The notes under the pieces: generated by a model | The model's input: the letters and a program-made list of their open reading frames with translations, nothing else | The model's database searches: none | What the model was told of the DNA's origin: nothing | Origin: Mycobacterium kubicae | Lineage (GTDB): Bacteria > Actinomycetota > Actinomycetes > Mycobacteriales > Mycobacteriaceae | DNA length: 64,000 bases | Reading direction: 5' to 3' | Assembly: GCF_015689175.1 (NCBI RefSeq) | Contig: NZ_CP065047.1 | Coordinates: 3,162,001 to 3,226,000 of the forward strand | Shown here: positions 1-10,720 of the stretch, one piece after another | Layout: every line of letters starts with the position of its first letter | Numbering within the stretch: the stretch's first letter is position 1 | Position numbers and translations under genes: made by a program

Positions 1-3000
1 GACCAGCGTGCCGCTGCCGTCCGGGAAGAAGCCGTATACCGAGTCCCCGACGGCGAATTCGGTGACGCCGGGGCCGACTTCGACTACCACGCCCGCGCCC
101 TCGCCGCCGAGCAGCGCCTCATGGGTGAACATGCCCAGGGTGATCATGATGTCGCGGAAGTTGGCCGCGATGGCGTGCAGCGCCACCCGCACCTGGCCGG
201 GCTCCAACGGTGCACCGGCGTTGGGTACCGGCTCCAGTTGCAGGTTCTCGAAAGTCCCTGCGCTGCTGAGGCCGAGCCGCCACGGCCCCTCACCTGGTGG
301 CACCAGAATGCCCTCGACCGCGCGACTGCCGTGTACCCGCGGCGTGTAGACCTCTCCCCCGCGCAGCAACACCTGCGGCTCGCCGACGGCCAGTGCCGCG
401 GCGACGGCTTCCTCGTCCAGCGGCAGATCGGAATCAACCAACACGATCCGCTGCGGGTTTTCGGTCTGCGCCGATCGCACCAGTCCCCAGACCGCTGCGC
501 CGGCCAGGTCGCGAATGTCCTCACCCGGCAGGGCCATTGCGCCGCGGGTCGCGACCAGCAGCACTTCGGATTCGTGTTCGGTGAGCCACGCCTGAACGGC
601 GGACAGCGCTTCGTGCGTGCGCGTATAGGTCTGGGTGACCGGATCGTCTTGCGAAGCAACGGATTCGAAGACCTGATAGGGCGGTGTGGTGGCGCCGCTC
701 GGCGACTGCGCCGGTGCCCACACCAGTTCGAACAGGCGGTCGGCACCGGAACTCGACACGGCCGCGCGCAGCTGTCGTTCGCTCACCGGCCTGACCACCA
801 TCGCGGCGACCGACAGCACCGGCAAGCCCAGACCGTCGGCGAGCTCAACCGAGACGGCCGACGGGCCTACGGGCGTGATGCGTGCGCGGGCCACCGCGGC
901 GCCCGCGGCGTGCAATGAAACGCCCTGCCAGGCAAAGGGAAGCACCAGTTCGGCGTCGGGATTGGCGATGACCACGGCATGCAGGGCCGCGTCCAGCAGC
1001 GCTGGGTGCACCCCATAACCGGACACCCCGCCCGCGGCTTCGGGCAGTCGCACCTCGGCGAACAGTTCATCGCCGCGCGCCCACACCGCGGTCAAGCCGC
1101 GAAATGCCGGGCCGTATCCGTAACCCTGGTCCGCCAACCGGTCGTAACCGCCGGCGACATCGACCGCGACCGCGCCCGCGGGCGGCCACACGGCCAAATC
1201 GGCTGTGGGCTTTATGGTTCCGTCGCGCAGTATGCCGTCAGCGTGGCGCGTCCACACCGCAGCCCCGTCGGAGTCCGCGCGGGAGTAGACCGAGACGCTG
1301 CGCTGTCCGCCTTCTTCGGCGGCGCCGACAACCACTTGCACGGCAACGGATCCCGCCGCCGGGATCAGTAACGGCGAGCGCAGGGTCAGCTCGTCCAGGA
1401 CCGAACAGCCGACCTCGTCGCCGGCGCGCACCGCCAACTCGACGAAGCCGGTGCCCGGGAGCACCGCCATGCCGGAGACGGCGTGGTCGGTCAGCCAGCC
1501 GTGGGCGCTGGTCGACAACCGACCGGTCAACACCACTCCGCCGGAAGCGGGCAACTCGACGACCGCGCCGAGAATGGCGTGGTCGCTGGCTGCCAGGCCC
1601 AAGCCGCTGGCGTCGGCCCCGACGCTGTCACCGGAAAGCCAGAACCGCCGTCGCTCAAAGGCGTACGTGGGCAGCTCGACATGATTGGCGCCGTCCAGCG
1701 TGGCGCGCCAGTCCACCGCGACACCGGCCACGAAGGCGGTGGCAGCCGACAACAGGAAGCGTTCCAGGCCGCCCTCTTCGCGACCCAGGGTGGGCACGAC
1801 GATGGCTTCCGCGCCGCCGTCCAGGCAGTCGTTCGCCGTGTCTTCGATACCGGCGATGAGTGCGGGGTGCGGACTGGATTCGATGAACGTGCGGTATCCG
1901 TGCTTGCACGCGGTGCGCACGGCCTGGTCGAGTTCTACCGTCTGCCGGATGTTGCGGTACCAGTAGTCGGCGTCGAGTTCGGCTGTGTCCAAACGGCTTC
2001 CGGTGACCGTGGAGAAGAAGGCGGTGCGGGTGGAGCGCGGCTCGATGCCGGCTAAGGCTTGGGCGAGCTGGTCGCGGATGGCCTCGACCTCGACCGAGTG
2101 CGACGCGTAGTCCACGTCGATGCGGCGAGTGCGCAGTTCGCGGTCGGCGCAGCGCTGGATGAGCTGTTCGAGCGCTGTCACTTCACCGGAGACGACCACG
2201 GCTGAGCGGCCGTTCACGGCCGCGATGCTGAGCCGATCTCCGAAGGCTGCCAATAACTCCTGGGCTTGTTCGACGCCGCAGGCGATCGACACCATGCTGC
2301 CGGGGCCGGCCAGTCCGGTGAGCAGCTTGCTGCGCAGGGTGACGACCTTGGCGGCGTCGTGCAAGGACAAGGCGCCGGCGACGTAGGCGGCGGCGATTTC
2401 CCCTTGTGAATGCCCGATGACGGCATCGGGACGCACACCCATCGACTTCCACAGTTCGGCCAGCGAGACCATCACCGCGAACAGCACGGGCTGCACCACG
2501 TCGACGCGGTCAAGGGCGGGCGCCCCCGGGGCGCCCCGCAACACGTCGATCAGTGACCAATCCACGAATTCGGCGAACGCCTCGGCGCACGCGTCCATTT
2601 GTCGCGCGAAAACCGGTGCAGTGTCGAGCAATTCGACGCCCATGCCGATCCATTGGGAGCCTTGGCCGGGGAAGACGAAGACGGTTTTGCCTGCCGGTGT
2701 CGCACTACCGCGGATCACCGAGGTGACCTCGTCGGCAGCTAACTCCTCCAACCCCGCCAACAACTGCTCACGATTACCGCCAACAACCACCGCCCGATGC
2801 TCAAAAGCCGAGCGGCCCGCCAACGACCACCCCACATCGGCAACATCCAACTCCGCATGCGCCCCCACATACGACGCCAACCGCCCCGCCTGCGCCGCCA
2901 ACGCCGCACCCGACTTCGCCGACACCACCCACGGCACCACCGCCCGCGGCGCCCCCTGCTGACGCGGCGCCGCCGCCACCGCCTCGATAATCACATGCGC

Positions 3001-4341
3001 ATTAGTGCCACTAATCCCAAACGACGACACCCCCGCCCGCCGCACCCGACCCTGCGCCGGCCACGGCTGCGCCGAAGTCAACAACTCCACCGCACCCGCC
3101 GACCAATCCACATGCGGACTCGGCACATCCACATGCAAACTCGCCGGCAACACCTCATGGCGCATCGCCTGCACCATCTTGATCACACCCGCCACACCCG
3201 CAGCAGCCTGCGTATGACCCATATTCGACTTAATCGACCCCAACCACAGCGGCTCACTACGGTCTTGCCCGTAGGTCGCCAACAACGCCTGCGCCTCGAT
3301 CGGATCACCCAACGTCGTCCCCGTGCCGTGACCCTCCACCACATCCACATCCGCAGGACCCAACCCCGCATTAGCCAACGCCGCCCGCACCACCCGCTGC
3401 TGCGAAGGACCATTAGGCGCGGTCAACCCATTCGACGCCCCATCCTGATTCACCGCCGAACCCCGCACCACCGCCAACACCGAATGCCCCAACCGCTGCG
3501 CATCCGACAACCGCTCCACCACAAGCATGGCGCCGCCCTCGGACCAGCCGACTCCGTCAGCGGCCCCGGCGTAGGCCTTGCAGCGCCCGTCGGGCGCGAG
3601 GCCCCGGTGCCTGCTGAACTCGACGAAGACCGTGGGTGTGGCGTTGACGGTCGCACCGCCGGCCAGCGCCAAGTCGCACTCACCCGAGCGCAACGACTGC
3701 ACCGCCATATGCAACGCCACCAACGACGACGAACACGCCGTATCCACCGACACCGCCGGGCCCTCCAAACCCAACACATACGACACCCGACCCGACGCCA
3801 CACTTGAGGTCATGCCGGTCAGTCGGTAGCCCTCGATCTCTTCGGCGAACATGCCGTAGCCCTGGGCGATGATCCCGGCGAACACGCCCGTCGCGCTGCC
3901 GCGCAGGCCGGTGGGATTGATGCCGGCCCGCTCCAGCGCCTCCCAGGACAGCTCCAGCAGCATGCGGTGCTGGGGATCCATCGCCAACGCTTCGCTGGGT
4001 GCGATGCCGAAGAAAGCGGGGTCGAAGTCGGCGACACCTTCCACGAAGCCACCGGTGCTGGCATAGCACTTGTGCGGGGCGTCGGGATCGGGGTCGAACA
4101 GGCTGGCCAGATCCCAGCCTCGGTCGGTGGGGAAATCCGACATCACGTCGCGGCCGTCGGCGACCATTTGCCACAGGCTCTCCGGGGAGTCGACTCCGCC
4201 GGGCAGGCGACAAGACATTCCGACGATGGCGATCGGCTCGCTGGACCGCTCCAGCAGCGCGCGGTTGGTGCGCTTCAGGCGCTCCACCTGGACCAGGGCT
4301 TTTCGCAGCGCTTCGGTCGCATGCTGGAGTTGGTCACCCAT
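1..4341 (-). CDS. pks12: Type I polyketide synthase Pks12, first module, C-terminally cut by the window edge
   Basis: This is the N-terminal 1447 codons of a giant modular polyketide synthase; the frame is open at base 1. In mycobacteria Pks12 makes the mannosyl-beta-1-phosphomycoketide backbone. Domain order read from the translation: a short docking helix (residues 1-32), ketosynthase (about 33-455, active-site DTACSSS near residue 200), acyltransferase (about 550-870, GHSQG near 643), dehydratase (about 920-1200) and the start of an enoyl reductase at the window edge ([14 protein letters not shown]). The start ATG at 4341 begins [14 protein letters not shown], matching my memory of M. tuberculosis Rv2048c. 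A block at about 2750-3530 has very different codon use, with G or T in most third positions, which suggests exchange between PKS modules. Neighbour order (Rv2049c-like, rbpA) supports the assignment. Confidence 0.95.
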   Translation of the reverse strand, partial: MGDQLQHATEALRKALVQVERLKRTNRALLERSSEPIAIVGMSCRLPGGVDSPESLWQMVADGRDVMSDFPTDRGWDLASLFDPDPDAPHKCYASTGGFVEGVADFDPAFFGIAPSEALAMDPQHRMLLELSWEALERAGINPTGLRGSATGVFAGIIAQGYGMFAEEIEGYRLTGMTSSVASGRVSYVLGLEGPAVSVDTACSSSLVALHMAVQSLRSGECDLALAGGATVNATPTVFVEFSRHRGLAPDGRCKAYAGAADGVGWSEGGAMLVVERLSDAQRLGHSVLAVVRGSAVNQDGASNGLTAPNGPSQQRVVRAALANAGLGPADVDVVEGHGTGTTLGDPIEAQALLATYGQDRSEPLWLGSIKSNMGHTQAAAGVAGVIKMVQAMRHEVLPASLHVDVPSPHVDWSAGAVELLTSAQPWPAQGRVRRAGVSSFGISGTNAHVIIEAVAAAPRQQGAPRAVVPWVVSAKSGAALAAQAGRLASYVGAHAELDVADVGWSLAGRSAFEHRAVVVGGNREQLLAGLEELAADEVTSVIRGSATPAGKTVFVFPGQGSQWIGMGVELLDTAPVFARQMDACAEAFAEFVDWSLIDVLRGAPGAPALDRVDVVQPVLFAVMVSLAELWKSMGVRPDAVIGHSQGEIAAAYVAGALSLHDAAKVVTLRSKLLTGLAGPGSMVSIACGVEQAQELLAAFGDRLSIAAVNGRSAVVVSGEVTALEQLIQRCADRELRTRRIDVDYASHSVEVEAIRDQLAQALAGIEPRSTRTAFFSTVTGSRLDTAELDADYWYRNIRQTVELDQAVRTACKHGYRTFIESSPHPALIAGIEDTANDCLDGGAEAIVVPTLGREEGGLERFLLSAATAFVAGVAVDWRATLDGANHVELPTYAFERRRFWLSGDSVGADASGLGLAASDHAILGAVVELPASGGVVLTGRLSTSAHGWLTDHAVSGMAVLPGTGFVELAVRAGDEVGCSVLDELTLRSPLLIPAAGSVAVQVVVGAAEEGGQRSVSVYSRADSDGAAVWTRHADGILRDGTIKPTADLAVWPPAGAVAVDVAGGYDRLADQGYGYGPAFRGLTAVWARGDELFAEVRLPEAAGGVSGYGVHPALLDAALHAVVIANPDAELVLPFAWQGVSLHAAGAAVARARITPVGPSAVSVELADGLGLPVLSVAAMVVRPVSERQLRAAVSSSGADRLFELVWAPAQSPSGATTPPYQVFESVASQDDPVTQTYTRTHEALSAVQAWLTEHESEVLLVATRGAMALPGEDIRDLAGAAVWGLVRSAQTENPQRIVLVDSDLPLDEEAVAAALAVGEPQVLLRGGEVYTPRVHGSRAVEGILVPPGEGPWRLGLSSAGTFENLQLEPVPNAGAPLEPGQVRVALHAIAANFRDIMITLGMFTHEALLGGEGAGVVVEVGPGVTEFAVGDSVYGFFPDGSGTLV

Positions 4342-4592
4342 CACTACCCCTCGCCTATTACTGGTCGTCTCGGACTGCGGCAATCTGCTTCTGCCGCGTC
4401 ACGGAAGGTGCTGCGCGAAGCGTCGCAGCTTCGACCTGCGTCGTGCTGCGCTTCGAGCCAAGAATGTCGCTGGTGAGTATCGCCAACTCTGGCCGTATTT
4501 CAAAGCGTCTGATACTCCCAGTTACAGGCATAACGGCTGGCGGCTGATGCGCCCGTGCACTGCCTGCCGTCCATGGCGCGACTTTACCCTGG
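4342..4592. promoter_or_regulatory. Intergenic region upstream of pks12
   Basis: About 250 bp lie between the pks12 start and the end of the small CxxC gene; both genes read leftward. The only structure I see is a 7-bp inverted repeat, GAGTATC (4475-4481) with GATACTC (4511-4517), separated by 29 bp. It could be an operator, but no promoter can be named with certainty. Confidence 0.25.
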
Positions 4593-4943
4593 CTAGACGC
4601 CGACCCGCCGCCACCCGTCGGCGGCCCTGGCCGCCCGGATGAGCTCCTCGCACAGCGAACGCAGCTCCGGCGCCGCGGCTCCTTCGTCCAGCGCGGTGGC
4701 GACGTCTTCGGCCGCGCATCGGACTTGATAGACGCGATCGGCCAGGTCGGCCGCCTCGTCGGAGGACAAGACCACCGCGTCGGCGGGCAACGCGGACACT
4801 TCACCGCGCGCCACGAGGGCCCGCTGCTCGTATGCGCGCTGCCGGCACGACTGGCGGCAGTACTGGCGGCGTCGGCCCATCCCGACGTCACTCACGTCGC
4901 GGCCGCACCAGCGGCACGGCTGGGGACGGGCTCGACGAGTCAC
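4593..4943 (-). CDS. Small CxxC/CxxxC putative zinc-binding protein, Rv2049c-like
   Basis: A 116-residue protein starting at GTG 4943. The N-terminal 40 residues carry two cysteine pairs, CRWCG and YCRQSC, followed by the basic stretch RQRAYEQR. This looks like a small zinc ribbon or treble-clef nucleic-acid-binding fold. The remainder is acidic and helical, rich in Ala, Glu and Asp. Position between pks12 and rbpA matches H37Rv Rv2049c, which has no assigned function. It is transcribed toward pks12 and away from rbpA. The zinc ribbon is inferred from the cysteine spacing alone. Confidence 0.75.
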   Translation of the reverse strand: MTRRARPQPCRWCGRDVSDVGMGRRRQYCRQSCRQRAYEQRALVARGEVSALPADAVVLSSDEAADLADRVYQVRCAAEDVATALDEGAAAPELRSLCEELIRAARAADGWRRVGV

Positions 4944-5015
4944 GCCTGCCGACTTTAGTCCGTCGCCGCTCGCGATCCCGGTATCATTGATAGTCGCGTC
5001 GTGCAGTGCGCGGCC

Positions 5016-5042
5016 GGGAACTATGCGACGTCTCTTAGCGTT
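5016..5042 (+). promoter_or_regulatory. Candidate ECF-sigma (SigH/SigE-type) promoter of rbpA
   Basis: GGGAAC at 5016-5021, a 17-bp spacer, then CGTT at 5039-5042. This fits the GGAAC-N16-18-CGTT pattern of SigH/SigE/SigR-type stress promoters. Transcription would start near 5050, leaving a leader of about 25 nt with the AAAGGAG ribosome site at 5061-5067. The Streptomyces rbpA promoter is known to be SigR-dependent, which makes the match plausible. No transcript data were available. Confidence 0.5.
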
Positions 5043-5075
5043 TGCTTATGCGAAGAGTCAAAAGGAGTAGCGGAT

Positions 5076-5411
5076 ATGGCTGATCGTGTCCTGCGAGGCA
5101 GTCGCCTCGGAGCTGTGAGCTATGAGACCGACCGTAACCACGACCTTGCACCGCGTCAGATTGCGCGGTACCGCACCGAGAACGGCGAAGAGTTCGAGGT
5201 GCCCTTCGCCGACGATGCGGAGATCCCCGGCACCTGGCTGTGCCGCAACGGCATGGAAGGCACCTTGATCGAGGGTGACCTACCCGAGCCGAAGAAGATC
5301 AAGCCGCCGCGGACCCACTGGGACATGCTGCTGGAGCGTCGTTCGGTCGAAGAACTCGAAGAGCTGCTCAAAGAGCGCCTCGAACTGATTCGGTCCCGCC
5401 GCCGCAGCTGA
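5076..5411 (+). CDS. rbpA: RNA polymerase-binding protein RbpA
   Basis: A 111-residue protein. RbpA binds the RNA polymerase beta subunit and the group I/II sigma factors SigA and SigB, stabilises the open promoter complex and affects rifampicin response. The sequence MADRVLRGSRLGAVSYE and the C-terminal sigma-interaction segment (LLERRSVEELEELLKERL) are near-identical to M. tuberculosis Rv2050 as I recall it. The reading frame is open further upstream (to 5001), but ATG 5076 is chosen because AAAGGAG lies 8 nt before it and the homologue starts here. It is divergent from the Rv2049c-like gene and convergent with ppm1. Confidence 0.97.
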   Translation: MADRVLRGSRLGAVSYETDRNHDLAPRQIARYRTENGEEFEVPFADDAEIPGTWLCRNGMEGTLIEGDLPEPKKIKPPRTHWDMLLERRSVEELEELLKERLELIRSRRRS

Positions 5412-5417
5412 GCCGCG

Positions 5418-6215
5418 CTATCCGGTGCGGGCGGCTCCGGTCCGATTGCTTTTGCCGGATCGCCGGCCTTCGATGCCCCACCGGGTCACCTTGACCAGCG
5501 CCTCGCGAATGTTGGAGCCGCTCATCTTGGATACGCCGATCTCGCGTTCGGTGAAGGTGATGGGCACTTCTACCACGGTGAAGCCGCCATTGACCGTGCG
5601 CCAGGTCATCTCGATCTGGAAGCAGTAGCCCTTGGAGTCGACGCCGGTCAGGTCGATCGTTTCGAGCACTTCCCGGCGGTAGGCGCGGTAACCGGCGGTG
5701 ATGTCGTGGACACCGATGCCCAGCGCGAGCCGCGAGTAGGTGTTGGCCGTCTTGGACAAGGCGAGGCGCCGCCATGGCCAGTTGCGTACCGTTCCGCCGT
5801 AGACGTATCGCGAACCGATGGCCAGGTCTGCTCCGGCGTCGACGGCGTCGAGCAGGCGGTACAGCTGTTCGGGTGCGTGACTGCCGTCGGCGTCCATTTC
5901 CACAAGAACCGAGTAGTCGCGGCTCAGACCCCAGCCGAAACCTTCCAGATACGCCGCGCCCAGGCCGTTCTTGGCCGTGCGGTGCAGCACGTGGGTGCAT
6001 GTGGGGTCGGCAGCGGCCAGCTCGTCGGCCAGTTGGCCGGTGCCATCAGGGCTGTTGTCGTCGACGACGAGCACATGCACGTCGGGACTGGCGTCTTTGA
6101 TGCGCCGGTAGATCAGGGGCAGGTTTTCCCGTTCGTTGTAGGTCGGGATGATCACCAGGACGCGCTCGCTGGGACGGTTGCCCGGGACCTGGGGCGCAGG
6201 CTGGCCGGTGGTCAT
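5418..6215 (-). CDS. ppm1: Polyprenol-phosphate mannose synthase (GT2)
   Basis: A 265-residue family 2 glycosyltransferase that transfers mannose from GDP-mannose to polyprenol phosphate. The product is the membrane mannose donor for lipomannan/lipoarabinomannan and protein O-mannosylation. Visible motifs: [14 protein letters not shown] near the N terminus, [10 protein letters not shown], and the metal-binding DAD in [13 protein letters not shown]. In M. tuberculosis this domain is the C-terminal half of the fused Rv2051c; here it is a separate gene with its own ATG at 6215 and a strong AAAGGAG that overlaps the stop of the upstream lnt (gap 9 nt). The two are therefore a translationally coupled pair rather than a fusion. 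Confidence 0.93.
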   Translation of the reverse strand: MTTGQPAPQVPGNRPSERVLVIIPTYNERENLPLIYRRIKDASPDVHVLVVDDNSPDGTGQLADELAAADPTCTHVLHRTAKNGLGAAYLEGFGWGLSRDYSVLVEMDADGSHAPEQLYRLLDAVDAGADLAIGSRYVYGGTVRNWPWRRLALSKTANTYSRLALGIGVHDITAGYRAYRREVLETIDLTGVDSKGYCFQIEMTWRTVNGGFTVVEVPITFTEREIGVSKMSGSNIREALVKVTRWGIEGRRSGKSNRTGAARTG

Positions 6216-6224
6216 GTAGCTCCT

Positions 6225-8027
6225 TTATGTCGCCCGCTTGGACCGGCGGCGAGACGGACGCGGGAACCACCCATTCTGCCGTATCGCGACGAGGATGACC
6301 GCTCCAGCTGCCCCGGCCAGGATCCATTGCAGCACCGGCGCCCACCTGGTGGCGGGGGTGAGGCGCGTCTTGAGGCGCACCTGGATGTCGAGGTAGGCGG
6401 GCACGAAGAAGTCGGTGCGGACGAGTTCGGCGCCGTCTGGGGCGATGACCGCGCTGATGCCGGTGGTGCCGGCGACGATGACGTACCGGTCGTGTTCGAC
6501 GGCTCTCACCTTGGCGAAGGCCAGCTGTTGTTCGCTCATCGTCCGGTTGAATGTGGCGTTGTTGCTGGGCACCGTCAGCAGTTGCGCACCGTTGAGCACC
6601 GACGTGCGCGGCGCGCGGTCGAAGATCACCTCCCAGCAGGTCGCGACTCCCACGGGCACGCCCGTGATGCGCACGACGCCATCTCCCGGACGCGCCACGA
6701 TGTGGCCGGCGCGGTTGGCGTACCCGGAGAGGTGCCGGAACAGCCACGGCATGGGCAGGTACTCTCCGAAGGGCTGCACGATGGCCTTGTCGTGCCGGCC
6801 GGCCGGCCCAGTGACGGGATTCCAGACGATCACCGTGTTGGTGAACTCCGGCGCATCGTCGGGGCGCCCGGGTACGTCGAGGACGGTGCCGACCAGAATC
6901 GGCACTCCCACGGCCGCGGCCGCCAACGAGATCTGCTGCCCCGCGTCGGGGTTGATCAGCGGATCGATGTCGGAGGAATCTTCGGGCCAGATGACGAATT
7001 GCGGTTGGGGGGCGGATCCGGCGCGGACGTCTTCGGCCAGCCGAATGGTCTCCCGTACGTGGTTGTCCAGGACCGCCCGGCGCTGCGCATTGAAGTCCAG
7101 CCCCAGGCGCGGCACGTTGCCTTGGACGACGGCGACAGTGACCGGCGGTTCACCACCGGATCCGGCTCCGGCGTGGCGGACCTGTGGCCAGACGATCACC
7201 GCGCCGAAGAACACCAGGCAGATGCAGATGGCCGGCAGCACGACTGCCGGCGGTTTTTCTGCGGCTTCGGCTTCCTTGTTCGGGCCGGTGCGCAACCACT
7301 TCTCGATTTCCAGGGCGATCGCGGTCACACTGGCGCCGAGCAACACGATGGATGCCGACAGCAGCGCGACACCGCCGAGCTGCACCAGCGGCAACAACGG
7401 GCCCTCGGCCTGGCCGAATGCCACCGAGCCCCAAGGGAACCCGCCGAACGGGAAGACCGACTTCAGCCATTCCTGGGCGGCCCACAACAGCGCGAACCAG
7501 ATCGGCCAGCCTGGCAGTCGGCGTACCACAACGGCGCCCAAGCCGAATAACCCGGGGAACAGCGCGCACGCCGTCGCCAACACCAACCAGGGCGTGGCGC
7601 CCACCAGAATGCTGATCCACGGCAACAGCGGCACATAGAACGCCAGACCGAAGACGAAGCCGTAGCCCAGTCCGCCCAGCGGTCTGGTGGCGCGGTGGGT
7701 CAGCACCCAGCTCAACAGCGCGATGGAGACGATGGCGGCCCACCACCAGCTCATTCTCGGGAAGCTGGCATACATGAGCCAGCCGGCTAGGGCGCTGACA
7801 GCCAGCCGGGTCAGGCGGGGTCGCAGCGCGGCCCACAGGACCGGCAGCCCGCCTCGTGCCGCGCGGGCCAGTCGCGCCGGCGCCTTCGGCGAACCGGAAG
7901 CGTCGTCCTCAGGCGCAGCCGCGCCGGTTTGCTCGGGTTCGGGTGCAGGCGCGGGTGCTTGCGCTTCGGGCTCGGGTTCGGCGGCAGCCGCGCGTTGCGC
8001 TCTGCGATCGAGCCGGCGCTTAGCCAT
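6225..8027 (-). CDS. lnt: Apolipoprotein N-acyltransferase
   Basis: A 600-residue integral membrane enzyme that N-acylates the modified N-terminal cysteine of lipoproteins. Residues 1-60 are a cytosolic Ala/Pro/Glu-rich extension, followed by several hydrophobic helices and a periplasmic carbon-nitrogen hydrolase domain. The Glu-Lys-Cys triad is visible in [20 protein letters not shown] and GVATCWEV. It corresponds to the N-terminal half of M. tuberculosis Ppm1 (Rv2051c), which also recruits the mannose synthase. The frame is open upstream to 8189, but ATG 8027 is chosen: it overlaps the stop of the amidohydrolase gene by 8 nt (ATGGCTAA) and gives a normal N terminus, MAKRRLDRR. Confidence 0.92.
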   Translation of the reverse strand: MAKRRLDRRAQRAAAAEPEPEAQAPAPAPEPEQTGAAAPEDDASGSPKAPARLARAARGGLPVLWAALRPRLTRLAVSALAGWLMYASFPRMSWWWAAIVSIALLSWVLTHRATRPLGGLGYGFVFGLAFYVPLLPWISILVGATPWLVLATACALFPGLFGLGAVVVRRLPGWPIWFALLWAAQEWLKSVFPFGGFPWGSVAFGQAEGPLLPLVQLGGVALLSASIVLLGASVTAIALEIEKWLRTGPNKEAEAAEKPPAVVLPAICICLVFFGAVIVWPQVRHAGAGSGGEPPVTVAVVQGNVPRLGLDFNAQRRAVLDNHVRETIRLAEDVRAGSAPQPQFVIWPEDSSDIDPLINPDAGQQISLAAAAVGVPILVGTVLDVPGRPDDAPEFTNTVIVWNPVTGPAGRHDKAIVQPFGEYLPMPWLFRHLSGYANRAGHIVARPGDGVVRITGVPVGVATCWEVIFDRAPRTSVLNGAQLLTVPSNNATFNRTMSEQQLAFAKVRAVEHDRYVIVAGTTGISAVIAPDGAELVRTDFFVPAYLDIQVRLKTRLTPATRWAPVLQWILAGAAGAVILVAIRQNGWFPRPSRRRSKRAT

Positions 8028-9624
8028 AGATGACCGCACCCCGGTGCACGGTCTGGCGGCACCGCGGCAAAGCGTCGGTCGGGCCGAGCCGCGGGAGGGC
8101 GGGGACGCGGGACCGCGGGTCGGTCGACCAGCGCTGCACGGCGTCGCGCGGTGCGCTGACGTCGAAGGCTTCGGCATCCCATACCGCATAGCTGGCCGGT
8201 GCTCCCGGCGCCAGGGTGCCGGCGTTGCCGTCGCGGACGCCGCAGGCCCGCCACCCGCCGCGCGTTGCGGCAGCGAATGCAGCCCGCGCCGACAGGCCGC
8301 TGCCCGGGGTGCGGTGGTGGACCGCCGCGCGCACGCTCGCCCACGGCTCGAAGCCGGTGACCGGCGCGTCGGAACCGAGGGCGAGGGGCACGCCTTGGGA
8401 TGCTAACAGCGCCAGTGGATTTAGCCGCTGACCTCGATCCCGGCCGAGGCGTTCGGCGTACATACCGTCGTCACCGCCCCACAGCGCATCGAAGTTGGGC
8501 TGCACGCTGGCGATGACGCCCCAGGTTCCCAGCTTCGCCGCCTGATCGGCGGTGACCATTTCCACGTGCTCGAGCCGGTGTCCGCGACCCGCAACGGCCA
8601 CCACCCCCAGGTCTGCCACCACCCGCTCTATGGCGGCGACTACCGCCGATACCGCGGCATCGCCGATCACGTGGAAGCCGGCGGTCACGTCGGCCTCCGT
8701 GCACGCTCGCACATGCGCCTCGATGGCGTCGGGTTCGATATGCCGCGTGCCGAAGCAGCCGGGGGCGTCGGCGTAGGGCTCCTGCAGCCAGGCGGTGCGC
8801 GAGCCCAGGGCCCCGTCGATGAACAAGTCCCCAGCCAGCCCGTGGGCGCCCGTCTCGGCGATCAGCGTGCGGGCCTGCGCGGCGGTGGTGACCGCCTCAC
8901 CCCAGTAACCGATGACCTGCACGCCGCGGTCGACGGCACGCAGCTGCAGCCAGTCGTCCAGGCCGCCGATCTCCGGTCCGGCGCATTCGTGCACCGCCAC
9001 GATTCCGGCCGCGGCGAGCGCCTGCAACGCCGCGGTGCGGGCTTCGGCGAGCTGCGCGCCGGTCAACAGGTTGCGGGCCGCCGCGCGGACGAGGTGGTGT
9101 GCCGCGCCGGTCAGTGGATGCTCGGCGGCGAAGCCGGCCGTGGTCGGCAGCTCGCGGGCCAGCCGCCGCAGCGCTGTGGAGGCCAGCGCCGAGTGCACGT
9201 CGACACGAGCCAGGTAGGCGGGACGATCACCGAGGACGGCGTCGAGGTCCGCGGTGCTGGGTGCGCTGCGGTCGGCCCACGCCGACTCGTCCCACCCGTG
9301 ACCCCACAGCGGCCGGCCGGGGTGGGCGGCGGCATAGTCGGCGACCAACTGCAGGCAGTGCGCCCGCGAGGTGGCGGGCCGCAGATCGAGCCCACTAAGC
9401 GTCAGACCGGTAGCGCTGAGGTGAATGTGACTGTCTACGAACCCGGGCGCCACGAATGCGCCGTCGAGATCCTGTATTTCCGCGTCGGGGAATTGATGGC
9501 GGCCGACGTCGTCGCTGCCCAGCCACGCGATGACGTCGCCGCGCACCGCCATCGCAGTCGCATCCGGGTGAGTTGGGCTGTACACGCGCCCGTTGACCAG
9601 CAGCTTGGTAGCAGTCGCCGTCAC
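8020..9624 (-). CDS. Amidohydrolase-3 (YtcJ-like) family protein, Rv2052c-like
   Basis: A 534-residue metal-dependent hydrolase of the amidohydrolase superfamily. The metal-binding DSHIHL motif is near residue 64, HVIGDAA and the HRLEHVEM segment lie in the barrel, and GSDAPV carries the late catalytic aspartate. The substrate is unknown. It starts at GTG 9624, with no strong ribosome site, so the start is less certain than the body. Its stop overlaps the lnt start, placing it first in an amidohydrolase-lnt-ppm1 operon, as in H37Rv (Rv2052c). Confidence 0.88.
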   Translation of the reverse strand: MTATATKLLVNGRVYSPTHPDATAMAVRGDVIAWLGSDDVGRHQFPDAEIQDLDGAFVAPGFVDSHIHLSATGLTLSGLDLRPATSRAHCLQLVADYAAAHPGRPLWGHGWDESAWADRSAPSTADLDAVLGDRPAYLARVDVHSALASTALRRLARELPTTAGFAAEHPLTGAAHHLVRAAARNLLTGAQLAEARTAALQALAAAGIVAVHECAGPEIGGLDDWLQLRAVDRGVQVIGYWGEAVTTAAQARTLIAETGAHGLAGDLFIDGALGSRTAWLQEPYADAPGCFGTRHIEPDAIEAHVRACTEADVTAGFHVIGDAAVSAVVAAIERVVADLGVVAVAGRGHRLEHVEMVTADQAAKLGTWGVIASVQPNFDALWGGDDGMYAERLGRDRGQRLNPLALLASQGVPLALGSDAPVTGFEPWASVRAAVHHRTPGSGLSARAAFAAATRGGWRACGVRDGNAGTLAPGAPASYAVWDAEAFDVSAPRDAVQRWSTDPRSRVPALPRLGPTDALPRCRQTVHRGAVIYG

Positions 9625-9668
9625 AGGGCAAAACTACGCGGATCTTGCTGCCCAGCGGGCGACCGGCG

Positions 9669-9971
9669 TCAGAAGTTTTCTTCGCAGCTGCCGTTGCTGC
9701 CGGCGGCGCGATGGAAGTCGTCACTGTAGGGGGCGCGGGGCGGCGCGATCTCGTCGAGGCGCTCGTTGATGGCCTGCGCCAGCATGTCGTGCTGGATGGG
9801 CGGCAGAGCGATGGCCCCGTTGAGATACGCGTCTAGTTCGAAGCGACCGATTTCTCCACCCAGGCTGAAATACCGCAGCCACAGCTCGTCGACGGTGACG
9901 TCGGCCGCCTCGAACGAGTCCCGGAATTGCTGATTCAGATCGCTGTATTCGTCCATGAGCCAATTACGCAT
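9669..9971 (-). CDS. Small acidic hypothetical protein paired with a GAF-ANTAR gene
   Basis: A 100-residue protein not assigned to any family I know. It is acidic and mostly helical, with the segments DLNQQFRDSFEAADV and LPPIQHDMLAQAINERL. The start codon ATG 9971 overlaps the last 8 nt of the GAF-ANTAR gene (ATGCGTAA), so the two are translationally coupled. A second possible start lies five codons further in (9956). Tight coupling to a signalling protein suggests a partner or effector of it; that is inference from position only. Confidence 0.7.
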   Translation of the reverse strand: MRNWLMDEYSDLNQQFRDSFEAADVTVDELWLRYFSLGGEIGRFELDAYLNGAIALPPIQHDMLAQAINERLDEIAPPRAPYSDDFHRAAGSNGSCEENF

Positions 9972-10677
9972 CCGCCGGCGAGGCGACGATTCGTGCCGCG
10001 ACCTCGCTCACGAGCTGCCCGGTACGGTGCGACTCCGCCGCCAGCTCGCGAAAGGCCTCGTCGGGGTCAATCCCTCGGCGTGCCATGACGATGCCGCGAG
10101 CCATCGCGACGAGGTCGCGGGATCGCAGCGTCTTCTTCAATTGGTCACTGATGTGTTCGGCGGCCCGAACGGTTTGGACGTTGCCGACGAATATGGCGGC
10201 CTGTTCGGCGAAGCGCCGCAGCAGGTCGGCATCGCGTTCGTCGAATGCGTTGACGGCAGTCGAATAGACCTTGATCGCACCCAGTGCACTGTCGCGGTTG
10301 ATGAGCGGAGCGCTCAGAAACGAGCGCATGCCGAATTGATGCGCGCGGGGTGTCCAGGCCGGCCAGCGTTGCTCGTCGCGCCCGTCGGAATGCAGCACGG
10401 TGCGCTCGCGCCACGCAGTCAGGCAGGGCCCCTCGTCGAGCTCATACTGCAGATCGTCGAGCTGCTCCACCAGCGGATCTGTCGCGGCGGAGGTGATCCG
10501 CCGTCCGTCGGCGTCCAACAGGCTTATGCCGGACCCGGCGGTACCCGCGAGGGCGTCCGCTGCCAGCGACGTGACGGTCGACAGTGCGGTCGCGACGGTC
10601 GCTTCGGTGAGCAACATCCCCGATACGCGAGCGAAAACTCCCACCAGCTCCTCCCCGAGGCCGGAATCTGCCGTCAT
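9964..10677 (-). CDS. GAF-ANTAR regulatory protein
   Basis: A 237-residue regulator. Residues about 20-165 form a GAF sensor domain (LLDADGRRI, DEGPCLTAWRE, FLSAPLINRDSALGAIKVYS). Residues about 175-232 form an ANTAR RNA-binding domain (LKKTLRSRDLVAMARGIVMARRGI), which in this family recognises tandem RNA hexaloops and prevents transcription termination. ATG 10677 follows a good GGAGGTGA site (complement of 10684-10691). The gene lies between a divergent 44-residue ORF and a coupled 100-residue ORF and has no counterpart here in H37Rv as I recall, so it is probably a lineage-specific gain. The ligand is unknown. Confidence 0.9.
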   Translation of the reverse strand: MTADSGLGEELVGVFARVSGMLLTEATVATALSTVTSLAADALAGTAGSGISLLDADGRRITSAATDPLVEQLDDLQYELDEGPCLTAWRERTVLHSDGRDEQRWPAWTPRAHQFGMRSFLSAPLINRDSALGAIKVYSTAVNAFDERDADLLRRFAEQAAIFVGNVQTVRAAEHISDQLKKTLRSRDLVAMARGIVMARRGIDPDEAFRELAAESHRTGQLVSEVAARIVASPADA

Positions 10678-10720
10678 TGAATGTCACCTCCGTCACAGTG
10701 CGCCGTCGACAAGCCGCAGC

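Noticed and set aside
5706..7550. 614-codon plus-strand open frame antisense to ppm1 and lnt
   Set aside because: Same reason: a shadow of two enzymes whose motifs are clear on the minus strand.
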